Assembly (NCBI RefSeq): GCF_002934065.1
Contig: NZ_CP018049.1
Location: forward strand, 4,214,501-4,278,500
Reading direction: 5' to 3'
Length of the DNA: 64,000 nt
Origin: Pseudomonas orientalis
GTDB taxonomy: Bacteria > Pseudomonadota > Gammaproteobacteria > Pseudomonadales > Pseudomonadaceae
Made by a program: the position numbers and the translations under genes. Below the pieces are notes generated by a model. The model was not told the DNA's origin, searched no databases, and worked only from the letters and a program-made list of their open reading frames with translations. Of the stretch, positions 43,580 through 52,499 are shown piece after piece. The first letter of the stretch is position 1. Each line of letters starts with the position of its first letter.

Positions 43580-43840
43580 TTGATCTTAGGCGCCCCGTTA
43601 AACCACGCTGGCCGAACGCAGGCTTGAATCCGTGGGTAACCCGGCAGGACGCCGGGTTAGCCGCACTGGGCCATGGATGGCCCATTGCGGCGGCCCACGG
43701 ATTCAAGCCGGAGAGAGGGCACACCGAGCCAAAGCGAGGTGCCGAGTGGTGGGGCAAGAGCGTTTTGCTTACTTTTGCGCTTTTCAAAAGTGAGCCGCCG
43801 TAAGGGCGGAACCCAAAGTGGCCGTTACCTAAATAAAGGA
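43580..43840. repeat. Structured intergenic repeat able to form a three-way junction
   Basis: The core at 43621-43709 folds as a closing stem of 16 bp (GGCTTGAATCCGTGGG with CCCACGGATTCAAGCC). Inside are two hairpins: TAACCCGGC with GCCGGGTTA (43637-43659), and GCCGCA...TGGGCCAT with ATGGCCCA...TGCGGC (43660-43691). A conserved-looking flank continues to about 43840. It resembles the long intergenic repeats reported in P. fluorescens genomes (the R178/R200 type). No protein start with a family match was found. Exact borders are uncertain. Confidence 0.7.
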
Positions 43841-43885
43841 TATGTACTTGATCTGATCCAAAATACTGGCCAACCCTGAGGCCGC

Positions 43886-43912
43886 CATCGGGGGCAAGCC
43901 CCCTCCCACATT
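43886..43912. repeat. Single REP
   Basis: One arm only, ATCGGGGGCAAGCCCCCTCC with the usual CACAT end. It lies 19 bases past the cobQ stop. No inverted partner is present nearby. Confidence 0.9.
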
Positions 43913-43930
43913 CTGTCCGCGTACACACCG

Positions 43931-45382
43931 TCAAAGCCCGCACAGTCTGCGCAACAAGTCCGTATCCAGATGGTGCTCCACCAAATCCGCCAACCGCTCG
44001 ATATCCCGCTCACGCAGCGCGTGATAATCCACCTCCTGCACCTCCTGCAACCCCGCCCAGCGCAACAACGCACTGCACGCGGCCGGGGTTTCGAACAAGC
44101 CATGCAGGTACGTCCCGAGAATCTGCCCATCGGCACTCTGCGCACCGTCACTGCGCCCATCATCAAGCCGCACAGCAGCATTCGACAGCGCCCCGCCGCT
44201 CGTCACCCCCGCATGGATCTCATACCCACTGACCTCGGCATCCTCCAACAACAACCGTCCGCGCACATTGCGCAGCTGCTTCTCCTGCGCAAGCGTGGTA
44301 CTGAACGCCAGCAGCCCCAACCCGTCGCTGGAGCCGGCGGCTCCTTCCAGACCGAGCGGGTCGTGCACCTGCTCGCCAAGCATCTGCAACCCGCCACAAA
44401 TGCCCAGCACCTTGCCGCCATAACGCAAATGCCGCGCCACTGCCGTATCCCAGCCATTGGCACGCAAATACGCCAGATCACTGCGCACGCTTTTCGACCC
44501 CGGCAAGATGATCAGGTCGGCGGCCGGGATCGGCTGGCCCGGCCCGACGAATTGCAGGTCCACCTGGGGATGCAGGCGCAGCGGATCGAAATCCGTGTGG
44601 TTGCTGATGCGCGGCAGCACCGGCACCACCACCTTGAGCACCTGGGCGGCCTTGTCGATCTGGCGCTGATCGATGCCGTCCTCGGCCTCCAGGTGCAGGT
44701 CCATCACATAGGGCAGCACACCCACCACCGGCTTGCCGGTGCGCGCCTCCAGCCAATCGAGCCCCGGCTGCAGCAGCGCGATATCACCGCGAAAACGGTT
44801 GATGATGAACCCCCGAACCCGTGCCTGCTCGCTGGGGGACAACAACTCCAGGGTGCCGACCAGATGGGCGAACACCCCGCCGCGATTGATATCGGCGATC
44901 AACAGCACCGGGCAGTCCACGGCCTCGGCGAAGCCCATGTTGGCGATGTCATTGGCGCGCAGGTTGATTTCGGCCGGCGAGCCCGCGCCTTCGACCATGA
45001 CCACCGCATAGGCCTGGCTCAACCGTGTGTGGGAGGCCAGCACCGCCTGCATCGCGATCGCCTTGTAGTCGTGGTAGGCGACCGCATTCATGCTGGTCAC
45101 GGCGCGGCCATGGATGATCACTTGAGAACCGGTGTCGCTGTTGGGCTTGAGCAACACCGGGTTCATATCGGTGTGGGGCGCCAGGTGGGCGGCCTGGGCC
45201 TGTACGGCCTGGGCGCGGCCGATCTCGCCGCCTTCGGCGGTCACCGCGCTGTTGAGCGCCATGTTCTGCGGCTTGAACGGTGCCACTGCAATGCCCTGGC
45301 GCACCAGCCAGCGACACAGCGCGGTCACCAGCGTGCTTTTACCGGCGTCGGAGGTGGTGCCCTGCACCATCAGCGTACTCAT
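43931..45382 (-). CDS. cobQ: CobQ, cobyric acid synthase
   Basis: The 483-residue glutamine-dependent amidase has the N-terminal nucleotide-binding motif GTTSDAGKSTLVTAL and the C-terminal glutamine amidotransferase domain with KVLGICGGLQMLGE (Cys nucleophile). It amidates four side chains of adenosylcobyrinate a,c-diamide. The start ATG overlaps the cobD stop by ATGA. The transcript then crosses about 500 bases of repeats before cobU. Confidence 0.97.
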   Translation of the reverse strand: MSTLMVQGTTSDAGKSTLVTALCRWLVRQGIAVAPFKPQNMALNSAVTAEGGEIGRAQAVQAQAAHLAPHTDMNPVLLKPNSDTGSQVIIHGRAVTSMNAVAYHDYKAIAMQAVLASHTRLSQAYAVVMVEGAGSPAEINLRANDIANMGFAEAVDCPVLLIADINRGGVFAHLVGTLELLSPSEQARVRGFIINRFRGDIALLQPGLDWLEARTGKPVVGVLPYVMDLHLEAEDGIDQRQIDKAAQVLKVVVPVLPRISNHTDFDPLRLHPQVDLQFVGPGQPIPAADLIILPGSKSVRSDLAYLRANGWDTAVARHLRYGGKVLGICGGLQMLGEQVHDPLGLEGAAGSSDGLGLLAFSTTLAQEKQLRNVRGRLLLEDAEVSGYEIHAGVTSGGALSNAAVRLDDGRSDGAQSADGQILGTYLHGLFETPAACSALLRWAGLQEVQEVDYHALRERDIERLADLVEHHLDTDLLRRLCGL

Positions 45383-46368
45383 GTCGCGTCCTTGTAGGCG
45401 GCCAGGGCCGTCTCGAGGCGCTGCCAGTCGGCCTCGCTGTCGGGCAGGCCGAAACGCACGCTGCTGTTGTGCACGAACAGGCGCAGCAGGATGCCGCGCT
45501 GGGCCATGAATTCATGCAAGCGTTCGGCATGCGGTGTGATCAACCACTGGAACAAGGCGCAGCCTCCGTGGGGTTCAAAGCCTTGACGTTCCAGCAGGTC
45601 GAACAGTCGCTGGCCGGCCTCGAGGCAACGGGTACGCTGGCGGGTGTGCCCGGCGTTGTCGCGCAGGCAGTGCTGGCCAATCACCCGTGTGGGCCCGCTG
45701 ACCGCCCACGGTCCGACCTGTTCGGCCAACAACTTGAGCAACTTGCGCTCGGCCAGCACAAAACCCAGGCGCACCCCGGCCAGGCCGAAGAACTTGCCGA
45801 ACGAGCGCAACACGATCAAGCCGACCTGATGGGTGTGGCTGGCCAGGCTCAAGTGCGGAGTAACATCCATGAAGGCCTCGTCCACCACCAGCCAGCCGCC
45901 GCGTTGGGCCAGCCGCGCATGCCAGTCGAGCAGGCGCTCAGGGGCCAGGTTCAAGCCGGTGGGGTTATTGGGGTTGACCACCACCAGCACGTCGAGGCCG
46001 TCGAGAAAGAAGTCGACTTCCTGCTCCTGCACTTCGCGCACCACATAACCGGCACGCCGCCAGGCCTCGGCGTGCTCGGCATAACACGGCGACAGCACCC
46101 CGACCTTGCCCGAACGGCGCAGGCGCGGCAGTAACTGGATCGCGGCCTGGGAGCCTGGCACCGGCAACGCTTGGGCGGCGCCGTAGTAGTCGCTGGCCAC
46201 TTTCTCCAGGCCGTCATCGGCTTCGGGTAACCGCGCCCAGGCGCGCACAGGAATCTCCGGGATCGGCCACGGCCAGGGCGCCAGGCCAGTGGACAAATCG
46301 AGCCAATCCGCTTCGGCGATCCCGTATTCAATTGCGGCCTTACGCAGCCGACCACCATGTTCAAGCAT
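45379..46368 (-). CDS. cobD: CobD, threonine-phosphate decarboxylase (CobC in P. denitrificans naming)
   Basis: The 329-residue PLP enzyme has the class I/II aminotransferase fold. The PLP Lys is in VLRSFGKFFGLAGVRLGF, and the motif NPNNPTGLN is present. It forms (R)-1-amino-2-propanol O-2-phosphate from L-threonine phosphate, the linker attached by CbiB. It overlaps the cbiB end by eight bases and cobQ by ATGA. Confidence 0.95.
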   Translation of the reverse strand: MLEHGGRLRKAAIEYGIAEADWLDLSTGLAPWPWPIPEIPVRAWARLPEADDGLEKVASDYYGAAQALPVPGSQAAIQLLPRLRRSGKVGVLSPCYAEHAEAWRRAGYVVREVQEQEVDFFLDGLDVLVVVNPNNPTGLNLAPERLLDWHARLAQRGGWLVVDEAFMDVTPHLSLASHTHQVGLIVLRSFGKFFGLAGVRLGFVLAERKLLKLLAEQVGPWAVSGPTRVIGQHCLRDNAGHTRQRTRCLEAGQRLFDLLERQGFEPHGGCALFQWLITPHAERLHEFMAQRGILLRLFVHNSSVRFGLPDSEADWQRLETALAAYKDAT

Positions 46369-47269
46369 AAAATTGCGCCCCCGCGCACAGGATCAGCAGC
46401 CACAACCAAACGCCGCGCTGCACCAGTTGCCAGCCGCGGTCGATGGCGTCAGCGTCGGCCGGCGGGCCTTCGCCCAACGGCGGGCGCTGGTGCACCTCGC
46501 CGTGATAGATCGCCGCGCCACCCAGTTCCACGCCCAACGCGCCGGCGCCAGCGGCCATCACCGGGCCGGCGTTGGGGCTGTCCCAGGTCGGCCCCTGGGT
46601 GCGCCAGCATCTGAGCGCCAGCCGCGTCTTGCCCAGCAGCGCGTAGGTTAATGCCACCAGACGTGCAGGAATATAGTTGAGCCCGTCGTCGATCTTCGCC
46701 GCCGCCCAGCCGAAGCGCTCAAAGCGTTCGTTGCGATAGCCCCACATGGCGTCGAGGGTGTTGCTCAGGCGATAGAGCACCACGCCCGGCACGCCGGCGA
46801 CCACAAACCAGAACAGTGCGGCGAACACGGCGTCGCTGCCGTTTTCGAGTACCGACTCAGTGGCGGCGCGAGCCACTTCGGTGCGATCCAGCTCGCTGGT
46901 CTGGCGGCTGACCAGATAGCTCACGCGTTTGCGCGCTTCTTCCAGATCATCGCTGCGCAAGGCCTGGGCGACCGGGCTGACATGCTCACCCAGGCTGCGC
47001 ATGCCCAAGGCGCAGTACAGCGCCAGGATTTCCAGCACCCAACCGATATAAGGCGCCCAGGATAATGCGGTGGCCAGCAGGGTCAGCGGCACCACCGCAA
47101 TAAACCATGCAGTCACGCCATGACTGCGCCAGCCCCGGCCCCCCGTGTTGAAACGCTGCTCGATGCGCCCGGCAAAATTGCCGAACGCCACCAGCGGATG
47201 CCAGCGCCTGGGCTCGCCCAGCAGCGCATCCAGCGCCACGGCGGCGACACACAGCAAGGCCACACTCAT
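46361..47269 (-). CDS. cbiB: CbiB, adenosylcobinamide-phosphate synthase
   Basis: The 302-residue membrane protein starts MSVALLCVAAVALDALLGEP, and its start overlaps the bluB stop (ATGA). The family motif RRWHPLVAFG follows residue 21. It attaches the aminopropanol linker to adenosylcobyric acid (CobD in P. denitrificans naming). About five hydrophobic segments are predicted. Confidence 0.95.
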   Translation of the reverse strand: MSVALLCVAAVALDALLGEPRRWHPLVAFGNFAGRIEQRFNTGGRGWRSHGVTAWFIAVVPLTLLATALSWAPYIGWVLEILALYCALGMRSLGEHVSPVAQALRSDDLEEARKRVSYLVSRQTSELDRTEVARAATESVLENGSDAVFAALFWFVVAGVPGVVLYRLSNTLDAMWGYRNERFERFGWAAAKIDDGLNYIPARLVALTYALLGKTRLALRCWRTQGPTWDSPNAGPVMAAGAGALGVELGGAAIYHGEVHQRPPLGEGPPADADAIDRGWQLVQRGVWLWLLILCAGAQFYA

Positions 47270-47916
47270 TGACTCACTCCCCACAGGTTTTCATACAGCA
47301 TGTCACTCAATGGCCGAGGTTCGGTCCAGCCTTCGAGTTGCAACATCGGTGCCGGATAGAATGCGGCGACCGGTCCCAGGCACAGCACCGCCAGAGGTTT
47401 GGCGCCCGCCGGCAAGCCCAGCAGGTCGGCCAGGGCCTGGGGTTCGAACAACGAAACCCAGCCCATGCCCAGGCCCTCGACGCGGGCGGCCAGCCACAGG
47501 TTCTGAATCGCGCAGGACAAGGACGCCATGTCCATTTCCGGCAAGGTGCGCCGGCCAAAGATGTGCCGCTCGCGATCGTCCATCAGTGCCGCCACCAGCA
47601 CCTCTGCGCAGTCGTGGATGCCTTCGACCTTGAGCTTCATGAAGTCGTCGGAACGCTCGCCCAGGGCCTCGGCGGTGCGGATGCGTTCTTCTTCCACCAG
47701 TTGTTGAATCCGGCCCCGCAATTGACGGTCGCTGATGCGGATAAACCGCCACGGCTGCATCAGGCCGACGCTCGGCGCCTGGTGGGCGGCCTGGAGCAGG
47801 CGTTGCAGTAATTCAGGCGCGACGCTGCCGCCGCTGAAATGGCGCATGTCGCGGCGCTCGGCGATGGCGCGGTAGACGGCTTGGCGGTCGGCCTCGGGGA
47901 AGGCGTGGTCAGTCAT
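47266..47916 (-). CDS. bluB: BluB, 5,6-dimethylbenzimidazole synthase
   Basis: The 216-residue flavin destructase has a nitroreductase-like fold: RRDMRHFSGG near the N-terminus, MQPWRFIRI, and GLGMGWVSLFEP. BluB splits reduced FMN with oxygen to make the lower ligand DMB. Its presence between cobB and cbiB means lower-ligand synthesis is co-regulated with the corrin steps. The start overlaps the extended cobB stop (ATGA). Confidence 0.95.
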   Translation of the reverse strand: MTDHAFPEADRQAVYRAIAERRDMRHFSGGSVAPELLQRLLQAAHQAPSVGLMQPWRFIRISDRQLRGRIQQLVEEERIRTAEALGERSDDFMKLKVEGIHDCAEVLVAALMDDRERHIFGRRTLPEMDMASLSCAIQNLWLAARVEGLGMGWVSLFEPQALADLLGLPAGAKPLAVLCLGPVAAFYPAPMLQLEGWTEPRPLSDMLYENLWGVSQ

Positions 47917-49319
47917 GGCCTCATCGGGGGCAAGCCCCCTCCCACATTGGATGGGGTTTCAACTCGGTCAATTGTGGGAGGGGCGGTGCGACGATTCGAC
48001 TTGCCCCCGATAGCGGTGTCGGGACCTGGCGCAAACAATGCGGCCACCGCCGCCGGGTTCGACGGAAAGTAAAAGTGCACATAGGAGGCCGTCATCCGCC
48101 CCTGCCGATACACCGCCTCGGCCCCGCGCCCGCCATTGGGGCTGAGCCCGCGGGCGATCGGCTCGCACTCAGTGCTGGTCAGGGAGTGGTGATAGGTATG
48201 CCCGCGCAACGTGCCCTCGGGCAGCTCCACGCTTTGCAGCGCCAGGGCCGCCAATTTCTTTTGCATCACGGCGTCGCCCTGCAGCAGGCCGAGCAGTTCG
48301 GCGCGGTTGCCGTCGACATCGGTAAGCGAGTCGAGCAGGTACAGCATGCCGCCACACTCGGCGAGCAATGGCTTGCCGGCGGCGTGATGGGCGCGGATTG
48401 CCTCAAGCATCGCGGTATTTTGCGCCAGCGCCAAGTGATGCAATTCCGGATAGCCACCCGGCAGGTACAGGCTGTCGACGTCAGGCAGCGCATGATCGTG
48501 AATGGGCGAGAAGAATGTGAGCTGCGCGCCCATTGCCCGCAGCAGGTCGAGGCTGGCGCCGTAGGTAAAGGCGAAGGCTTCGTCACGGGCTACCGCAATG
48601 CGCACCCCGGCGAGCAGCGGCTCGGCCGCGATGACGGCGGGCGCGGCAAACGTCACCGGCGGCGGCACGGCCACTTCGCAACTGCTGCCCAGGGCTTGGG
48701 CGGCGGCGTCCAGGCGCGCGTCGAGGTCATTCAGTTCGCTGGCCTGCACCAGGCCCAGGTGCCGGCTGGGCAGTTCTATGCCGGTTTCGCGCGACAACGC
48801 GCCGTACCAGCGCAACCCTTCGGTCAGGCTGCCCTCCAGCAACTGCGCATGGCGCAGCGTGCCGACGCGGTTGGCGAGCACGCCGGCGAAGGGCAGGTCC
48901 GGCTGGTAGCGTGCCAGGCCCAACGCGAGCGCGCCGAAGGTCTGCGCCATGGCCGTACCGTCGATCACCCCCAGCACCGGCACACCGAAATGCCGCGCCA
49001 GGTCGGCGCTGGACGGGGTGCCGTCGAACAGGCCCATCACGCCTTCGATCAGGATCAGGTCGGCCTCCCCCGCCGCTTCCCACAACAAGCGACGACTTTC
49101 CTGCTCGCCGACCATCCACATGTCCAACTGATACACCGGCGCACCGCTGGCGCGTTCGTGAATCATCGGGTCAAGGAAGTCCGGCCCGCATTTGAATACG
49201 CGGACCTTGCGCCCCAGGTTGCGGTGCAAGCGCGCCAACGCGGCGGTGACCGTGGTTTTGCCTTGGCCGGACGCCGGTGCGGCGATCAATACGGCCGGGC
49301 AATGACGGGGCTGATTCAA
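47913..49319 (-). CDS. cobB: CobB, cobyrinate a,c-diamide synthase with REP-encoded C-terminal tail
   Basis: The product has 468 residues. The start is TTG, overlapping the cobO stop (TTGA); no upstream ATG is available. The P-loop APASGQGKTTVTAALARL and the C-terminal amidotransferase segment PLLAECGGMLYLLDS (Cys) are present. The natural end of the family is near SYVHFYFPSNPAAVAALFA. After it, 38 further residues are encoded by REP sequence (ending NVGGGLPPMRP) until a TGA that overlaps the bluB ATG. The tail is probably not needed for catalysis. Confidence 0.93.
   Translation of the reverse strand: MNQPRHCPAVLIAAPASGQGKTTVTAALARLHRNLGRKVRVFKCGPDFLDPMIHERASGAPVYQLDMWMVGEQESRRLLWEAAGEADLILIEGVMGLFDGTPSSADLARHFGVPVLGVIDGTAMAQTFGALALGLARYQPDLPFAGVLANRVGTLRHAQLLEGSLTEGLRWYGALSRETGIELPSRHLGLVQASELNDLDARLDAAAQALGSSCEVAVPPPVTFAAPAVIAAEPLLAGVRIAVARDEAFAFTYGASLDLLRAMGAQLTFFSPIHDHALPDVDSLYLPGGYPELHHLALAQNTAMLEAIRAHHAAGKPLLAECGGMLYLLDSLTDVDGNRAELLGLLQGDAVMQKKLAALALQSVELPEGTLRGHTYHHSLTSTECEPIARGLSPNGGRGAEAVYRQGRMTASYVHFYFPSNPAAVAALFAPGPDTAIGGKSNRRTAPPTIDRVETPSNVGGGLPPMRP
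47926..48030. repeat. REP pair inside the 3' end of cobB
   Basis: The left arm at 47932-47946 is standard (ATCGGGGGCAAGCCCCCTCCCACATT). The right arm at 47973-48013 reads GTGGGAGGGG, then 16 extra bases, then CTTGCCCCCGATAGC. Compared with the standard arm, which has one G there, this is a net gain of 15 bases and keeps the cobB frame. It may be a distinct REP subtype rather than an insertion. Confidence 0.8.
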
Positions 49320-49927
49320 AGTTCGACGCCTTTCTGAGCCTTGATACCGGCCTGGAACGCGTGCTTGAGCATGCCCATGTCGGTGACGGTGTCGCCCATT
49401 TCGATCAGTTCAGGCTTGGCGCCCCGGCCGGTGACCACCACGTGCTGCATCGGCGGACGGGCTTGCAGGTCGCTGAGCACCTGGTCCAGGTCGAGGTAGC
49501 CGTGCTTGAGGGCGATATTCAGTTCGTCCAGCACCACCAGGCCGATGGAGGGGTCATTCAGCATGGCCCTGGACACCGCCCAGGCCGCTTCAGCGGCGGC
49601 GATATCGCGCTGGCGATCCTGGGTTTCCCAGGTAAAGCCTTCGCCCATCACATGGAAGCGCACTTGTTCGGGGAAACGGCGGAAGAAAAGCTCTTCGCCG
49701 GTACTGTGACGCCCCTTGATGAACTGCACCACGCCACACTGCATGCCATGGCCCATGGCCCGGGCCAGCATGCCGAAGGCCGAGCTGCTCTTGCCCTTGC
49801 CGTTGCCGGTCAGCACCAGCAGCAAACCGCACTCATTGGGCGAATTGGCGATGCGTTCATCGATCACGGCTTTTTTGCGCAGCATGCGCGCCAGGTGGCG
49901 TTCTTCGCGGTCGGGGGTATCGGTCAT
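49316..49927 (-). CDS. cobO: CobO, corrinoid adenosyltransferase
   Basis: The product has 203 residues starting MTDTPDREERHLARML, with the P-loop LTGNGKGKSSSAFG at 39-52. It adenosylates cob(I)yrinate a,c-diamide or other corrinoids using ATP. It is the first gene of the operon, directly downstream of a cobalamin riboswitch. Length is typical of the CobA/CobO family. Confidence 0.96.
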   Translation of the reverse strand: MTDTPDREERHLARMLRKKAVIDERIANSPNECGLLLVLTGNGKGKSSSAFGMLARAMGHGMQCGVVQFIKGRHSTGEELFFRRFPEQVRFHVMGEGFTWETQDRQRDIAAAEAAWAVSRAMLNDPSIGLVVLDELNIALKHGYLDLDQVLSDLQARPPMQHVVVTGRGAKPELIEMGDTVTDMGMLKHAFQAGIKAQKGVEL

Positions 49928-50021
49928 GGCAGCTCTCCGTTGGGGCTGGACAAAAACGGCGGGCAGGAAAAAAGAAAAACAGACAGCCAAGCATCGCCCA
50001 CCGTGATGCTGTTGAATGTTT

Positions 50022-50217
50022 CAGGCCGGTCTCCGGGCTCATGAGTGGCGCTCTGTCTGTGTAAAAGACCGTGCAGGCCGACGGCGCGCCTTCCCATATC
50101 GCCTGCGATACAGTGGCTAACAACGCCGTCTTGACTCATTTACCGTTGCGGGGGCAGCGCCGGAATTGCGGCAGCACTGTGTACAAGTGCGCTCACTCAC
50201 CGGCTTCCCTGTTTCAC
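50022..50217 (-). promoter_or_regulatory. Cobalamin riboswitch
   Basis: On the minus strand the conserved blocks appear in the right order. They are GGGAAGCCGGTG near the 5' end, then GCTGCCCCCGCAACGGTAA, then GCCACTG, GGGAAGGC and finally AGCCCGGAGACCGGCCTG (the B12 box). It ends 95 bases before cobO, so it should control the whole cob operon at translation or early termination. The rest of the 435-base gap up to 50362 contains leader and the start of the divergent gene. Confidence 0.95.
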
Positions 50218-50362
50218 TCCGTCGACGCAAACGCCACAGAGCACCTGGAACAAGCCGCGAAGGTTAGTGGGTTGGGGGTGGAGCGTCAATTAAAGCTGGC
50301 CCTGCACTTGAACCATCAAGGTGATGTGCTTCTCTACCCTTACAGGTATTCAGGAGAACACC

Positions 50363-51676
50363 ATGCATAAAACCAGACTTGCCTTACTGATCATGCTGGC
50401 CGGCACCCTCGCCGCCTGCGGAGAAAGCTCAACCCTGCAAGTGACCGATGGCACCGGGCCCTCGCCCAAGCTGCCGGAACCGAACAAGACGCTGATCCCC
50501 ACCGTGAACATCGCGCCGGCGGTCGGCTGGCCCGACGGCGCCAGGCCCACCGCCGCTGCCGGCACGCAGGTGGCTGCATTCGCCGAGGGCCTGGAGCATC
50601 CGCGCTGGCTCTATGTGTTGCCCAACGGCGACATACTGGTGGCCGAGACCAACGCACCGCCCAAGCCGGATGACAGCAAAGGCGTGCGCGGCTGGGTCAT
50701 GGAAAAAGTCATGGGCCGCGCCGGCGCGGGTGTGCCAAGCCCGAACCGCATCACCCTGCTGCGCGACGCCGACCACGACGGCGTTGCCGAAACGCGCACG
50801 GTGTTCCTGGAAAACCTCAACTCACCGTTCGGCATGGCCCTGGTCGGCAACGACCTGTACGTGGCCGACTCGGACAAGTTGCTGCGCTTCCCCTATCAGC
50901 CTGGCGAAACCGCGATCAAGGCGGCCGGCACCAAGGTCGTCGACTTGCCGGGTGGCAGCCTCAACCATCACTGGACCAAAAACGTGGTGGCCAGCCAGGA
51001 TGGCAGCAAGCTGTATGTGAGCGTCGGCTCCAACAGCAACGTCGGTGAGAACGGCCTGGAAGCCGAAGAAGGCCGGGCGGCGATCTGGGAAGTGGACCGC
51101 GCCACGGGCCAGCATCGTATTTTCGCCTCCGGCCTGCGCAACCCCAACGGCATGGCCTGGGAACCCCAGAGCGGCAAGCTGTGGACGGCGGTGAACGAAC
51201 GCGATGAGATCGGCAGTGACCTGGTGCCGGACTACATCACCTCAGTCAAGGATGGCGCCTTCTACGGCTGGCCTTTCAGCTACTACGGCCAACATGTGGA
51301 TGTGCGCGTCACCCCGCAAAACCCGCAACTGGTGGCCAAAGCCATTGCGCCGGACTATGCGGTCGGCCCGCATACCGCGTCGCTGGGGCTGACCTTCGCC
51401 ACCGGCAACAAACTTCCTGCGCAGTTCAGCAACGGTGCGTTCATCGGCCAGCATGGCTCGTGGAATCGCAAGCCGCACAGCGGCTACAAGGTGATTTTCG
51501 TGCCGTTCGAGGGCGGGCAGCCTAAGGGCAAGCCGGTGGATGTGCTGACCGGGTTCCTCGATAAAGATGAGAACGCCATGGGCCGGCCGGTGGGCGTGGT
51601 GATCGATCAGCAAGGGGATTTGCTGGTGGCGGATGATGTGGGGAACAAGGTGTGGCGGGTGTCTGCTGCCAAATAA
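50363..51676 (+). CDS. PQQ-dependent sugar (sorbosone) dehydrogenase-like lipoprotein
   Basis: The product has 437 residues. The start MHKTRLALLIMLAGTLAAC has a lipobox LAAC (Cys19) and AGGAG eight bases upstream. The rest is a beta-propeller of the glucose/sorbosone dehydrogenase family, with FAEGLEHPRWLYVLPNGDIL early and GLRNPNGMAWEP midway. It should be a periplasmic or membrane-bound lipoprotein. Whether it binds PQQ and which sugar it oxidises is not shown by sequence. Confidence 0.88.
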   Translation: MHKTRLALLIMLAGTLAACGESSTLQVTDGTGPSPKLPEPNKTLIPTVNIAPAVGWPDGARPTAAAGTQVAAFAEGLEHPRWLYVLPNGDILVAETNAPPKPDDSKGVRGWVMEKVMGRAGAGVPSPNRITLLRDADHDGVAETRTVFLENLNSPFGMALVGNDLYVADSDKLLRFPYQPGETAIKAAGTKVVDLPGGSLNHHWTKNVVASQDGSKLYVSVGSNSNVGENGLEAEEGRAAIWEVDRATGQHRIFASGLRNPNGMAWEPQSGKLWTAVNERDEIGSDLVPDYITSVKDGAFYGWPFSYYGQHVDVRVTPQNPQLVAKAIAPDYAVGPHTASLGLTFATGNKLPAQFSNGAFIGQHGSWNRKPHSGYKVIFVPFEGGQPKGKPVDVLTGFLDKDENAMGRPVGVVIDQQGDLLVADDVGNKVWRVSAAK

Positions 51677-51702
51677 ATATTTCCGAGACAGATACAAAAC
51701 CA

Positions 51703-51795
51703 ATGTGGGAGGGGGCTTGCCCCCGATGGCGGTGGGTCAGCTGAAAATTTATCAACTGACCCTCCCTCATCGGGGGCAAGCCCCCTCCCACATTT
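51703..51795. repeat. REPIN
   Basis: A full inverted REP pair in the convergent gap between the dehydrogenase-like gene and the NlpC/P60 gene. Confidence 0.95.
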
Positions 51796-51815
51796 GAATC
51801 GGGTCTATGTCTGAT

Positions 51816-52355
51816 TCAGGGATTGCGTGCCAGGTTGGCCGGCAGTACGCGCTTGGCACTCAGGTAAGCATTCTGCCAATACGCCTTGGACAGCGTGTCC
51901 AGCTTCACTGTACCGCCGGTCTGCGGTGCGTGCACAAAACGGCCCTCGCCCACGTAGATCCCGGCGTGGCTGACCCGCGAACCGCCACCGGTGGCAAAGA
52001 ACAACAGGTCACCGGTTTGCAGGTTCTGCTCGCTGACGTCCTGAGCACGCATCACGATCAACTCGCGGGTAGTGCGCGGCAAGGTGATACCGGCTGCGTC
52101 ACGGTAGACAAAACCAATCAGCCCGCTGCAATCAAAGCCCGAGTCCGGGGTGTTGCCGCCCCAGCGATACGGCGTGCCCACCAGGCCCAGCGCGCGGAAG
52201 AGCACGTCTTCAGCGGCAGGCGAGAAATTCTGGGTCGAATAGTTGAACACCGGCTTGGGCTTGACCGCTACGGGAGCGGGCGGCGGTGGACGGTTCGCGC
52301 AGGCGCTGAGGAGCGCGGCGCAAACAAGCAGAATGAGGCGGGCCGAGGTCGACAT
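51816..52355 (-). CDS. NlpC/P60 family lipoprotein (C40 peptidase), copy 1
   Basis: The 179-residue lipoprotein has lipobox LSAC near residue 19 and a Pro-rich linker. The catalytic domain follows, with Cys in GFDCSGLIGFVY, His in VSHAGIYVG and a third residue in GRFVHAP. It is probably a D,L-endopeptidase acting on peptidoglycan in the periplasm. A paralogue of the same architecture lies immediately upstream on the same strand. Confidence 0.93.
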   Translation of the reverse strand: MSTSARLILLVCAALLSACANRPPPPAPVAVKPKPVFNYSTQNFSPAAEDVLFRALGLVGTPYRWGGNTPDSGFDCSGLIGFVYRDAAGITLPRTTRELIVMRAQDVSEQNLQTGDLLFFATGGGSRVSHAGIYVGEGRFVHAPQTGGTVKLDTLSKAYWQNAYLSAKRVLPANLARNP

Positions 52356-52499
52356 GTGCAGAACAATCCTGGACTGGATGCGGCTTTCGCTGCCGAACGC
52401 TGAAAACCAGAACGCGCAAGCAGGGCTCGCGCGAACGGATTACAGCAATGTCCAGGGATTCTAGCGCTTACGCGTCAAACTTCAAGTATCACTTTAACT

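Noticed and set aside
43368..43943. 191-codon minus-strand frame across the cob repeat region
   Set aside because: It translates REP sequence on both sides (CGRGLAPDGG-type peptides) and no independent start or family signature was found.
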